64,000 bases of DNA from Pseudomonas sp. P818 (lineage in GTDB: Bacteria; Pseudomonadota; Gammaproteobacteria; Pseudomonadales; Pseudomonadaceae). The stretch covers positions 1 through 64,000 of the forward strand of contig NZ_ATKM01000020.1 of assembly GCF_000418555.1 (NCBI RefSeq), written 5' to 3'. Each line of letters begins with the position of its first letter. The stretch's first letter is position 1. The notes below the pieces were generated by a model, which had not been told where the DNA came from, did not search any database, and saw nothing but the letters and a program-made list of their open reading frames with translations. Made by a program: the position numbers and the translations under genes. Of this stretch, positions 31,601-39,698 are shown piece by piece.

Positions 31601-32701
31601 TCACTCGGCTTGGAGTGGGTCGAGCGCGCGGACATGCTCGACAGACCAGCCGAGCGGAACCAGGTCACCAACCGCCAGCTGCGGATCGAGCTCGGCCACG
31701 GGTTGCTTGACGTAGAAATCGGATTTGCCGCAGACCTCCATGCGGATGCGCACGTGATCGCCCAGGTAGATGAACTCGGCGATGCGCCCGGAGAAACGGT
31801 TCGGGCAGGCCTCGCTATGACCGTTGAGGCGGATGCGCTCGGGGCGGATCGACAGGCTCACCGCCTCGCCCACGGCGCCGACGTTGACCGCCGTGGCGCG
31901 CACTTCCTCGCCGCGTGCCAGGCGCACCACGCACTCTTCGCCATCTCGGCTGACCAGCTCGCCGGCCAGGCGGTTGTTCTCACCGATGAACTGGGCGACG
32001 AAGGTGTTGTGCGGCGCCTCGTAGAGGTCGCGCGGCGGGGCGATCTGCTGGATCTCGCCCTGGTGGAATACGGCCACGCGGTCGGACATGGTCAGCGCCT
32101 CGCCCTGGTCGTGGGTCACGTAGACCACGGTCACGCCCAAGCGCTGGTGCAGGTGCTTGATTTCCATCTGCATGTGTTCGCGCAGTTGCTTGTCCAGCGC
32201 GCCGAGGGGTTCGTCCATCAGCACCAGTTGCGGCTCGAACACCAGCGCACGGGCCAGTGCCACTCGCTGCTGCTGACCACCGGAGAGCTGGCCCGGATAA
32301 CGATTGCGGAAGCTGTCGAGCTGCACCATCGAAAGGGCTCGCTTGACCCGCTCGCTGATGTCGGTACGCGACATGCCGCGCACGCTCAGCGGGAAGGCGA
32401 GGTTCTCGGCCACGGTCATGTGCGGGAACAGCGCATAGTTCTGGAACACCATGCCGATGTCGCGCTTGTGCGGCGGCAGTTTGTTCAGCGAACGGCCGTC
32501 GAGGAGGATCTCGCCGGCAGTGGGAGTTTCGAAACCGGCCAGCATCATCAGGCTGGTGGTCTTGCCGGAGCCGGACGGGCCGAGCAGGGTCAGGAACTCG
32601 CCCTTGCGGATATCCAGGTTGAGGTCTTTGACGATCAGCGTCTCGCCATCGTAGCTCTTCTGCACGCCGCGGAAGCTCACCAGTACATCGTTTGCCATCA
32701 C
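31601..32701 (-). CDS. agtA: ABC transporter ATP-binding protein (AgtA-like)
   Basis: The 366-residue PotA-type ATPase has Walker A GPSGSGKTT (near 42-50), signature LSGGQQQR, Walker B LVLMDEP and a C-terminal TOBE domain (about 290-360). It is the first gene of the operon agtA-agtB-agtC-agtD. A palindrome suitable for a LuxR-family regulator lies about 110 bp upstream. The neighbouring two-component genes are upstream on the same strand. Confidence 0.88.
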   Translation of the reverse strand: MMANDVLVSFRGVQKSYDGETLIVKDLNLDIRKGEFLTLLGPSGSGKTTSLMMLAGFETPTAGEILLDGRSLNKLPPHKRDIGMVFQNYALFPHMTVAENLAFPLSVRGMSRTDISERVKRALSMVQLDSFRNRYPGQLSGGQQQRVALARALVFEPQLVLMDEPLGALDKQLREHMQMEIKHLHQRLGVTVVYVTHDQGEALTMSDRVAVFHQGEIQQIAPPRDLYEAPHNTFVAQFIGENNRLAGELVSRDGEECVVRLARGEEVRATAVNVGAVGEAVSLSIRPERIRLNGHSEACPNRFSGRIAEFIYLGDHVRIRMEVCGKSDFYVKQPVAELDPQLAVGDLVPLGWSVEHVRALDPLQAE

Positions 32702-32810
32702 ACCACACCCTTGTTCTTGTCTCAGGCCGATGACCCAAGATTAGGGCGGCAAGAAAGCGTGAAAAATCGGGCGGGATGACAAGCTGATATCAGGCGCGAG
32801 GAGAATCTGC

Positions 32811-32828
32811 TGTAGGAATTGCCCTACA
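32811..32828. promoter_or_regulatory. Candidate response-regulator operator upstream of agtA
   Basis: TGTAGG-N6-CCTACA is a perfect dyad with the 6-6-6 geometry of NarL/FixJ-family sites (compare GacA's TGTAAG-N6-CTTACA). It lies between the response regulator gene and agtA. Assignment to AgtR is inference. Confidence 0.4.
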
Positions 32829-32879
32829 AAATCCGAGTGCTCGCATCGGTTATCGAAGAAGCCCATGGGTAATCCAGGG

Positions 32880-32964
32880 GTAGGGTGGACATCGCTTTTC
32901 ATGTCCACCAATGCGGATATCCCCATATCGCAACGGTGGATGAAAAGAGCGTCATCCACCCTAC
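32880..32964. repeat. Twin GTAGGGTGGAC extragenic palindrome
   Basis: GTAGGGTGGAC at 32880-32890 is inverted as ATCCACCCTAC at 32954-32964. Each half also folds locally (GTGGAC...GTCCAC and GGTGGATGA...TCATCCACC). It lies just downstream of the response regulator stop codon, in a 298-bp gap otherwise lacking genes. Confidence 0.75.
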
Positions 32965-32999
32965 GCGGGCCATACAGCCGCGTGTTGCAGGAGTGCCGA

Positions 33000-33629
33000 T
33001 CAGACCAGACGGTGCTCCATGGCGTAGCGCACCAGATCGGCCATCGAATGGGCGCCTAGCTTCTGCATCAGGCGCGCCTTGTGCGTGCTCACGGTCTTGT
33101 TGCTGATCGCCAGGTGCAGGGCAATATCGTTGACGCCCTCCCCTCGCACGAGACGCTCGAATACCGAGAACTCGCGCTCGGACAGTTGCGCGTGGGGCGG
33201 GCGCGAGTCGGTCAGGCCAACCTCGAAGACCATGCGGTCGGCCAGGGCCGGGTCGATGTAGCGCCCACCGCTGGCCACCTTGCGAATCGCGGTAATCAGC
33301 AGCGCAGGGTCGCTGTCCTTGGTGGCGTAGCCGGCGGCCCCAGCCTTGAGCGCACGGGCCGCCATCTGCGCCTCGTCGTGCATCGACAGCACCAGAATCG
33401 CCGGTGCCTCGGTCAGCGCGCGAATGCGCGGAATGGCCTCCAGACCGTTGACGCCCGGCATGGAGATATCCAGCAGCACCACGTCGCAAGGCGTACGGCG
33501 CAGCACCTCGAGCAGCTGCTCGCCGTTGCAGGCCTCGCCCGCCACCTCGAGATCGCGGGCCATGCCGATCAGTTGCTTGATGCCTTCCCGCACGATGGTG
33601 TGGTCTTCGGCCACCAGTACCCGAATCAC
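33000..33629 (-). CDS. agtR: LuxR-family response regulator (AgtR-like)
   Basis: The 209-residue regulator has an N-terminal receiver domain (acidic pocket AEDH, phospho-acceptor Asp in VLLDISMPG near residue 54, Lys in ATKDSD) and a C-terminal LuxR/NarL helix-turn-helix (LSEREFSVFERLVRG...IALHLAISNKTVSTHKARLMQKL). Its start overlaps the sensor stop by 4 bp. By position it matches PAO1 PA0601, which controls the adjacent transporter. Confidence 0.9.
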   Translation of the reverse strand: MIRVLVAEDHTIVREGIKQLIGMARDLEVAGEACNGEQLLEVLRRTPCDVVLLDISMPGVNGLEAIPRIRALTEAPAILVLSMHDEAQMAARALKAGAAGYATKDSDPALLITAIRKVASGGRYIDPALADRMVFEVGLTDSRPPHAQLSEREFSVFERLVRGEGVNDIALHLAISNKTVSTHKARLMQKLGAHSMADLVRYAMEHRLV

Positions 33630-36031
33630 GCCGCAACCTCCTCATCCAGGGTTATGCGCGCGTACAGCGTAGTGCCCTCACCGGGCCGGCTGTCAATCTG
33701 CAACTGGCCGCCGAGCATAAGCATGCGCTCCTGCATGCCGACCAGACCGAACGACTGCCCGGGCTTGCGCATGGTGGCATCGAAGCCCTTGCCATCGTCG
33801 CTCACCGACAGGCACAGATTGCCCGCTTCCTGCCACAGGCGCACCACCACACTGTGCGCGCCGGCATGACGCATGACGTTGGTCAGCGCCTCCTGGAGAA
33901 TGCGGAACAGGCCGATGGCCTGAGCATCGGGCAAACGCGGCAAATGCTCGGGCACCTCCACCAGACAGGGGATCTGCGTGCGCTCCTCGAAGCGGCGTAC
34001 CTGCCATTCGATGGCCGAGGCGATACCGGCATCGAGAATCGGTGGGCGCAGTGCGGTGGCCACGTCGCGCACCAGTTGAAACAGCTGAGCGATCAGACGC
34101 TTCATGCTGGCCAGGCGCTCATCCAGTTCGGGAATCTGTCCGGCGCAGACCAGCTCGCACATGGCGGTTTCCAGCTTGAGCACCGTCAGCACCTGGCCCA
34201 GTTCGTCGTGCACTTCGCGGGCGATACGCGCCTTTTCCTCCTCACGCACGCTTTCCAGATGCGCAGACAGTTCGCGCAGGCGCGCCCGCGAGTCGGCCAG
34301 CGCCAGCTCGGCCAGCTTGTTCTCGGTGATGTCCCAGAGAATGCCGTCCCAGACCACCCGACCACCGCCGAGCGGGCGCGCGGTGGTGCGGATGTCGGCC
34401 CACAGCACCTCCTGCTCGGCGGTGAGGATGCGCCCCTGCCAGTACCAGTCGCTCTCGCCTTCCAGCGCCAGCGTCTGGCTGTTGAGGTAGCTGGGGAGAT
34501 CCTGCGGGTGCACCAGGCTGCGAATGCCGCGATCCTCACGCTGCAGCTCATGCGCCGGCCAGCCGACCATCTCCTGACTGGCCTCGCTGATATAGGCGAA
34601 GTTGACCGTCTGCCCCGGCCCGGCGCGCTCCAGGCGAAACACCAGGCCGGGCACGTTGCCGGCGATGCCCTTGAAGCGCGCCTCGCTCTCTTCCAACGCC
34701 GCGCGCGCACGGCGGCGCTCGGTCACGTCGCTGAGAAACACCACCAGATATTCGGCCTGGCGATAGCGCAGAAAACTCAGCGAAACGTCGGCCGGCATGC
34801 GGCTACCGTCGGCGCGCAGGCAATCGATTTCGAAACTTGTCGAGCCACCGCCCTGCTCGCGCACCTGCTTCCACAGGTTGAGCCAGCGATCCATGTCGAG
34901 GCCCGGTTCCAGCAGGCTCAGCGGCTTGTCCACCAGCTCACCGGCGGCGTAGCCGAGCATGCGTTCGGCGGCGCGGTTGGCATAGCGCAGGTGACTGTCC
35001 CAGTTGACCCAGAGAATGCCCACCGTGCTGTGATCGATGGAGAACTGACTCAGGCGCAGCGCCTCGGCCGCCTGCTGGTGGCGGTCCAGCTCACCGCGTG
35101 CGCCGAGCAAACCCCGTTCGAGCAGGCGCGTCTGCTGGCGCTGGCGGTAGAGCGCCGTGGCGCCGATCAGCAGCAGTAGCGCAAGAAACAGCGTGAGGGT
35201 CTTCCAGAAGCCGACAAAATCGCTGGACTGCGGGTAACGCAAGGGCATCCAGGTTTCGCGCAGTTCCTCCAGCTCGCGCGCAGGCAGTGCCTGCAGGGTC
35301 TGGTCGACAATGGCGGACAGCAGCGGCTGGTCGCGGCGCGTGGCCAGACGCAGCAACTGCGGCAGGCCGATGTCGCCGACGATACTCAGGTTGGCGAAGC
35401 GTGATTCACGCAGCAGCAGGCTGAGGCTCGCCTCATCCAGCACCGCGTAACTGACCTCCTGATTCAGCACCAGCTGCAACGCGGCGCGTTCCGAAGGTGC
35501 GGCGCGCAGGCGCAGGTTGGTATGGGTGCGTTCCAGGTATTCGGCAGCCTGACTCGGCGAGCGCAGAGCCACCATCTGCTCCAGCGGCAACTGGTCGAGA
35601 TCCACCGCACCATTGCCGCTGCGCTCGCCGACCACCAGATGCGGCACACGCAGGTAGGGCATGGAGTAATGCCAGATGCGCAGGCCGGCTGGCGTCTGCT
35701 GCAGCCCCGGCGCCAGGTCCACCTCACCCGCGCTGGCCGCTCGCTCCAGTGACTCGTGGTCCGCATACAGGCGCCAGTCAGGGGCGACGCCCATGCCCTC
35801 CAGCAAACGCTGCATCAGCTCGACATTGGCCCCGGTCAGTTGCCTATTCTGACCGCGCTGAACCCAGGGCGCCTGCTGGACCAGGCCTACGCGCAGCACG
35901 GGATGATCCCTGAGCCAGGCACGCTGCTCGGCATCGAAAGCCGGGCGCAGCGGCATGCGCGGGTTTTCAGCCCAGGCGTTGGAGACCACCAACAGCAGCA
36001 ACAGGGATAGAGAGGAAAGAAGGGATTTCAT
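33626..36031 (-). CDS. agtS: Hybrid-input sensor kinase with periplasmic binding domain (AgtS-like)
   Basis: This 801-residue membrane kinase has, in order, a signal peptide (1-22), a periplasmic SBP_bac_3-type domain (about 25-270), a membrane helix (near 280-300), two PAS/PAC domains (about 340-460 and 465-590), a HisKA_3 dimerisation domain with the phospho-His in REVHDELGQVL, and an HATPase domain (ILQEALTNVMRHA, DDGKGFD). The start MKSLLSSLSL at 36031 fits the signal peptide. The built-in solute-binding sensor fits direct detection of the transporter's substrate. Confidence 0.9.
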   Translation of the reverse strand: MKSLLSSLSLLLLLVVSNAWAENPRMPLRPAFDAEQRAWLRDHPVLRVGLVQQAPWVQRGQNRQLTGANVELMQRLLEGMGVAPDWRLYADHESLERAASAGEVDLAPGLQQTPAGLRIWHYSMPYLRVPHLVVGERSGNGAVDLDQLPLEQMVALRSPSQAAEYLERTHTNLRLRAAPSERAALQLVLNQEVSYAVLDEASLSLLLRESRFANLSIVGDIGLPQLLRLATRRDQPLLSAIVDQTLQALPARELEELRETWMPLRYPQSSDFVGFWKTLTLFLALLLLIGATALYRQRQQTRLLERGLLGARGELDRHQQAAEALRLSQFSIDHSTVGILWVNWDSHLRYANRAAERMLGYAAGELVDKPLSLLEPGLDMDRWLNLWKQVREQGGGSTSFEIDCLRADGSRMPADVSLSFLRYRQAEYLVVFLSDVTERRRARAALEESEARFKGIAGNVPGLVFRLERAGPGQTVNFAYISEASQEMVGWPAHELQREDRGIRSLVHPQDLPSYLNSQTLALEGESDWYWQGRILTAEQEVLWADIRTTARPLGGGRVVWDGILWDITENKLAELALADSRARLRELSAHLESVREEEKARIAREVHDELGQVLTVLKLETAMCELVCAGQIPELDERLASMKRLIAQLFQLVRDVATALRPPILDAGIASAIEWQVRRFEERTQIPCLVEVPEHLPRLPDAQAIGLFRILQEALTNVMRHAGAHSVVVRLWQEAGNLCLSVSDDGKGFDATMRKPGQSFGLVGMQERMLMLGGQLQIDSRPGEGTTLYARITLDEEVAA

Positions 36032-36087
36032 GCACGGCGAATCCGCTGACGCGATCCCATACCTTACTCCAGTCTTGTCCGAGTCGC

Positions 36088-36116
36088 CTGACAAAAGCGG
36101 AGCGCGGCATTAGGCT
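36088..36116 (+). promoter_or_regulatory. Candidate sigma-70 promoter for the DUF3530 gene
   Basis: CTGACA at 36088-36093 and TAGGCT at 36111-36116 are separated by 17 bp, about 28 bases before the ATG at 36145. Confidence 0.4.
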
Positions 36117-36144
36117 CTGTAGCAGACGATCAGGAGCCTCATCG

Positions 36145-37122
36145 ATGCGCCTTCATTCACTAGCACTGCTCGGTTTCTGCCTGCTCTCCTGCCCCACAGC
36201 CTGGGCCGAGGAGCCTCCCGAGGACGCGCCGGCTGATAGCGTCGACGCCCCCGCTGCGAACGAGCGCCCGCTACTGCCCGAGCGCAGCATCAGCGACGCG
36301 CAGACGCTGGAGCAACGCCTGGACAAACGTGAACAGCAAATGCTGCAGGCTGGTGCCGAGCGCTTTCTCGCCCTGTGGCTGCCGGCCAACGTCGGCGAGC
36401 CCAGCGGTGCGGTGATCCTGTTGCCTGGCGACGTGGAAAACGCCGATGGCGCTGCCGCAGTCGGCCCGCTACGGCGCAAGTTGCCCGATGCCGGCTGGCA
36501 CAGCCTGAGCATCACCCTGCCCGATCCCGACGGCGACCCGCTACCGCCGCGCACCACAGCCGTCGAAACGCCCCCAGCCACTGAGAACGAAGCCACCAAC
36601 GCCGAGGCGGAAAACGCTGCCGAGGATTCGCCGGAGCCGCCAGCCGCACCCGCCGCTACAGGAGTCAGCTCCGAACAGCGTCGCCAGGCGCACGTCGAGC
36701 GGGTCATGGCGCGCATCGAGGCGGCCATCACCTTTGCCGAACAGCAACAGGCCAAGGAGATCGTGCTGCTGGGCCACGGCAGCGGCGCTTACTGGGCTGC
36801 GCGTTACCTGAGCGAGCGCAAGCCGGACAATGTGCACAATCTGCTGATGGTCGCAGCCGAGTTGCCAGCAGGCTTCGCTCCACCACTGGACGAATTGGTG
36901 GCGCAATTGCCGGTGGCCACCGGCGACTTCTATTACAAGGATCAGGTCAGCGACCGTACTGCGGCGCTGAAACGCCTGCACGCGAGCAAACGCGCCAAAT
37001 TGCCCACCTATATCCAGGTGTCGATGAAAGCTCTGCCGGGCAATCCGGACGTGCAGCAGGAGCAGCTCTACCGCCGTCTGCGCGGCTGGCTACAGCTGCA
37101 TATCCGCGCGTCCGGCAGCTAG
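36145..37122 (+). CDS. Exported DUF3530 alpha/beta-hydrolase-like protein
   Basis: The 325-residue protein has a signal peptide (1-21, cut near AWA) and a family core including AVILLPGD and the nucleophile-elbow-like VLLGHGSGAYWAARYL. It carries an acidic Glu/Ala/Pro insert at about 135-175. The elbow here reads GHGSG, with a serine in the expected place. It is probably periplasmic; function is unknown. It is convergent with djlA, with a 4-bp overlap at the 3' ends. Confidence 0.8.
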   Translation: MRLHSLALLGFCLLSCPTAWAEEPPEDAPADSVDAPAANERPLLPERSISDAQTLEQRLDKREQQMLQAGAERFLALWLPANVGEPSGAVILLPGDVENADGAAAVGPLRRKLPDAGWHSLSITLPDPDGDPLPPRTTAVETPPATENEATNAEAENAAEDSPEPPAAPAATGVSSEQRRQAHVERVMARIEAAITFAEQQQAKEIVLLGHGSGAYWAARYLSERKPDNVHNLLMVAAELPAGFAPPLDELVAQLPVATGDFYYKDQVSDRTAALKRLHASKRAKLPTYIQVSMKALPGNPDVQQEQLYRRLRGWLQLHIRASGS

Positions 37123-37880
37123 CGCAAGCCTCGACGCTGGCGAATCAGCGCATAGGCCTGATGCAGCTGACGGGTAGTTTCGGTCGCTTCCCGAATGCGT
37201 TCGGGCGAAGCGCCGGAGCCCGCCAGCTTGTCCGGGTGATGGCGACTGAGCAGGCGCCGGTAGGCGCGCTTGATCTGCTCGGGCTCGCTGCCCTCGCTGA
37301 CGCCCAACAGACGCAGCGCTTCCTGATAACTGCCTCCCGCCGGTGCCGGTTGCTGACTGCGACGCGGCGCATATTCCTCGCCCAGGCTGTCGAGCCGGGT
37401 ACTGTCCCAGCCGAGCCACTTCCCCCACAGCAGGATCAACTCGTGCTCGCTGGGCGATACTCGCCCATCGACCCAGGCCATGCGCCAACAGGCCCGCAAC
37501 ATCGCATCGGCTCGCTGGCGCTGGCGCTGCAGCGGCCCGCGCAGGTTGTCGCGCCCGGTCTTGCCCCGGGCGAAGGCTTCGATGGCACGGCGCTGAGCCG
37601 CGGCGTCCAAGCCAAGTCGCTGCATTTCCGAGCGCGCCTGCTGGATATGACTTTGCACCACACGGCCGTCGCTCTTGGCCAGGCGACCGAGCATGAGAAA
37701 CAGCAGATCATCGTCGGCTGGAGCCGCGCGGCCGCCCAGACGTTCGCGCAGATTATCCCAGCCATGCAGGCGCAAGCGACGATCCAGCACCTGCCCGAGC
37801 AGGCCGCCCAGCAAGGCCCCCGGGATGCTGGCCAGGGCCAGTCCGGCCGCAGCGCCTAGCAGAGTCGCCGGCCAAAGCAC
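37119..37880 (-). CDS. djlA: DnaJ-like membrane co-chaperone DjlA (TerB + J domain)
   Basis: The 253-residue protein has an N-terminal membrane segment (4-30), a TerB-like domain (about 50-175) and a C-terminal J domain with the HPD motif in RHHPDKL. DjlA tethers DnaK action to the inner membrane. It is the third gene in the run amgK-murU-djlA, starting directly next to the murU stop. Confidence 0.9.
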   Translation of the reverse strand: MLWPATLLGAAAGLALASIPGALLGGLLGQVLDRRLRLHGWDNLRERLGGRAAPADDDLLFLMLGRLAKSDGRVVQSHIQQARSEMQRLGLDAAAQRRAIEAFARGKTGRDNLRGPLQRQRQRADAMLRACWRMAWVDGRVSPSEHELILLWGKWLGWDSTRLDSLGEEYAPRRSQQPAPAGGSYQEALRLLGVSEGSEPEQIKRAYRRLLSRHHPDKLAGSGASPERIREATETTRQLHQAYALIRQRRGLR

Positions 37881-38552
37881 CTAGCGTGCCTCCTGCAGCA
37901 GACGCTCGACTTCAGCCAGGCGCTCGTGCGTGCCGACATCGATCCAGCAGCCGCCGTAATGCTCACCACTGACCTGCCCTGCCGCCATCGCCTCGCGCAG
38001 CAACGGCGCCAGCTTGAAGGCGCCTGGAGCACAGGCAGCGAACAGACGCGGATGCAGCACGGCAAGGCCGCTATAGGTCAGCCGCTCGCCCATCGTGCCG
38101 CTGTCCTGCACCTGGCCCGCGGCTAGAACGAAGTCGCCCTGCGGGTGGTGCGCCGGGTTATCCACCAGCACCAGATGCGCCAGACCGGCGAGCGGTTGGC
38201 GTAACGCGGCAAAGGCGTAGTCGGTGAAGACATCGCCGTTGACCACCACGAAGGGTTCATTGCCCAGCAGGGGTAGCGCCTGGAAGATGCCGCCGCCGGT
38301 TTCCAGCGGCTCACCTTCGGCCGAATAGAGGATGCTCACGCCAAAGCGCGCGCCATCGCCGAGGTAATCCTCGATCTGCTGGCCCAGCCAGGCGTGATTG
38401 ATCACCAGCTCGGTGAACCCGGCGGCGGCCAGGGCGCGGACGTGATATTCGATCAAGGGTACGCCGGCCGCCTTCACCAGCGGTTTCGGCGTATGCAGGG
38501 TCAGCGGACGCAGGCGTTCGCCCTTGCCGGCGGCGAGGATCATCGCCTTCAT
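37881..38552 (-). CDS. murU: N-acetylmuramate alpha-1-phosphate uridylyltransferase
   Basis: MurU makes UDP-MurNAc from MurNAc-1-phosphate, bypassing the fosfomycin-sensitive MurA step in cell-wall recycling. The 223-residue nucleotidyltransferase begins MKAMILAAGKGERLRPLT, the sugar-nucleotide pyrophosphorylase signature, and keeps the metal-binding VVNGDVFTD. It overlaps amgK by 4 bp, the functional partner that supplies its substrate. Confidence 0.93.
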   Translation of the reverse strand: MKAMILAAGKGERLRPLTLHTPKPLVKAAGVPLIEYHVRALAAAGFTELVINHAWLGQQIEDYLGDGARFGVSILYSAEGEPLETGGGIFQALPLLGNEPFVVVNGDVFTDYAFAALRQPLAGLAHLVLVDNPAHHPQGDFVLAAGQVQDSGTMGERLTYSGLAVLHPRLFAACAPGAFKLAPLLREAMAAGQVSGEHYGGCWIDVGTHERLAEVERLLQEAR

Positions 38553-39574
38553 GCAAGCGCCCCTTCTTCTGTCGCCAGGCTGGCGAACAGCTCACCCAGC
38601 TCGGCCAGCTCCGGCCGGCGCGCCAGCACCGCCTGGATATAGGCGAAGAAGCGCGGTACGTCGCCCAGATATTTGGGTTTGCCGTCGCGATGGCAGATGC
38701 GTGCGAAGATGCCGATGACCTTGAGATGGCGCTGCACACCCATCAGATCGCTGGCGCGCAGGAAGTCCTCAAGCGATGCCTGCACCGGGACGCCAGCCGC
38801 CTGCGCCCGCTCCCAATAGCCCTGCAGCCAACCCTGCACGCGCTCCTCGGGCCAGCTGAGAAAGGCATCCTTGAACAGGCAGGTGATGTCATAGGTAACC
38901 GGGCCATTGACGGCGTCCTGAAAGTCCAGCACGCCGGGGTTGGGTGCGCTCTGCATCAGGTTGCGCGGCATGAAGTCGCGGTGCACCACGACCTTGGGCT
39001 GCGCCAGGGCGCTGTCGATCAGCAGTTGGCTGACGCGTTGCCAGGCGGATTGCTGCTCGGCGGTAAAGGTGCGCCCCAGATGGCGCTGCACATACCACTC
39101 GGGAAACAGCTGCAATTCACGACGCAGCAAGGCGTCGTCGTAATGCGGCAGGTTGCCATCGAGCGGCAGGCGCTGCTGCTTGAGCAAGGCCTCAATGGCA
39201 TCGTCAAACAGCTCATCGGCGTTGTGCTCGTCGATCACGTCCAGGTAGGTCTGGCGGCCCAGATCATCGAGAATCAGAAAACCCTGCACGAGGTCGGCGG
39301 CCAATACCTGTGGCACATGCACGCCGGCACTGGCCAATAGCGCAGCGATACGGACGAACGGCTCGCAGTTCTCCTGCGGGGGCGGCGCATCCATCAGAAT
39401 CAGGCTGCGCCCCCCCGCCTGCCAGCGGAAATAGCGACGAAAACTGGCGTCGCTGCTGGCAGGAGTGAGTTCGGCGGCAGGCACCGTTCCCCAGCCGCGT
39501 GCGGCGAACAGAGGGGGCAGTTGCCCGGCGAGCCAGGTTTGCAGCTGTTGCAGACGTACATCGTGTTCAGACAT
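38549..39574 (-). CDS. amgK: N-acetylmuramate/N-acetylglucosamine kinase
   Basis: AmgK phosphorylates MurNAc at the anomeric position for MurU. The 341-residue protein has the aminoglycoside-phosphotransferase-like kinase fold, with the catalytic loop VVHRDFMPRNLM and the metal-binding VLDFQDAVNGP. The start MSEHDVRLQQ at 39574 is chosen over an upstream ATG at 39613 that would extend toward lptD. It is divergent from lptD, as in other Pseudomonas. Confidence 0.93.
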   Translation of the reverse strand: MSEHDVRLQQLQTWLAGQLPPLFAARGWGTVPAAELTPASSDASFRRYFRWQAGGRSLILMDAPPPQENCEPFVRIAALLASAGVHVPQVLAADLVQGFLILDDLGRQTYLDVIDEHNADELFDDAIEALLKQQRLPLDGNLPHYDDALLRRELQLFPEWYVQRHLGRTFTAEQQSAWQRVSQLLIDSALAQPKVVVHRDFMPRNLMQSAPNPGVLDFQDAVNGPVTYDITCLFKDAFLSWPEERVQGWLQGYWERAQAAGVPVQASLEDFLRASDLMGVQRHLKVIGIFARICHRDGKPKYLGDVPRFFAYIQAVLARRPELAELGELFASLATEEGALA

Positions 39575-39698
39575 CAAGGGGTCTCCGACGGCGCTAGCCG
39601 TTGCGCGGGTCATGCTTTATTATCCAGCATCTTTTTCAGCCCATCGAGAGGCGTGCGGCCCCTGGGCCGGTAGCGCGCAGGAAGCCCGGACTAACAAG

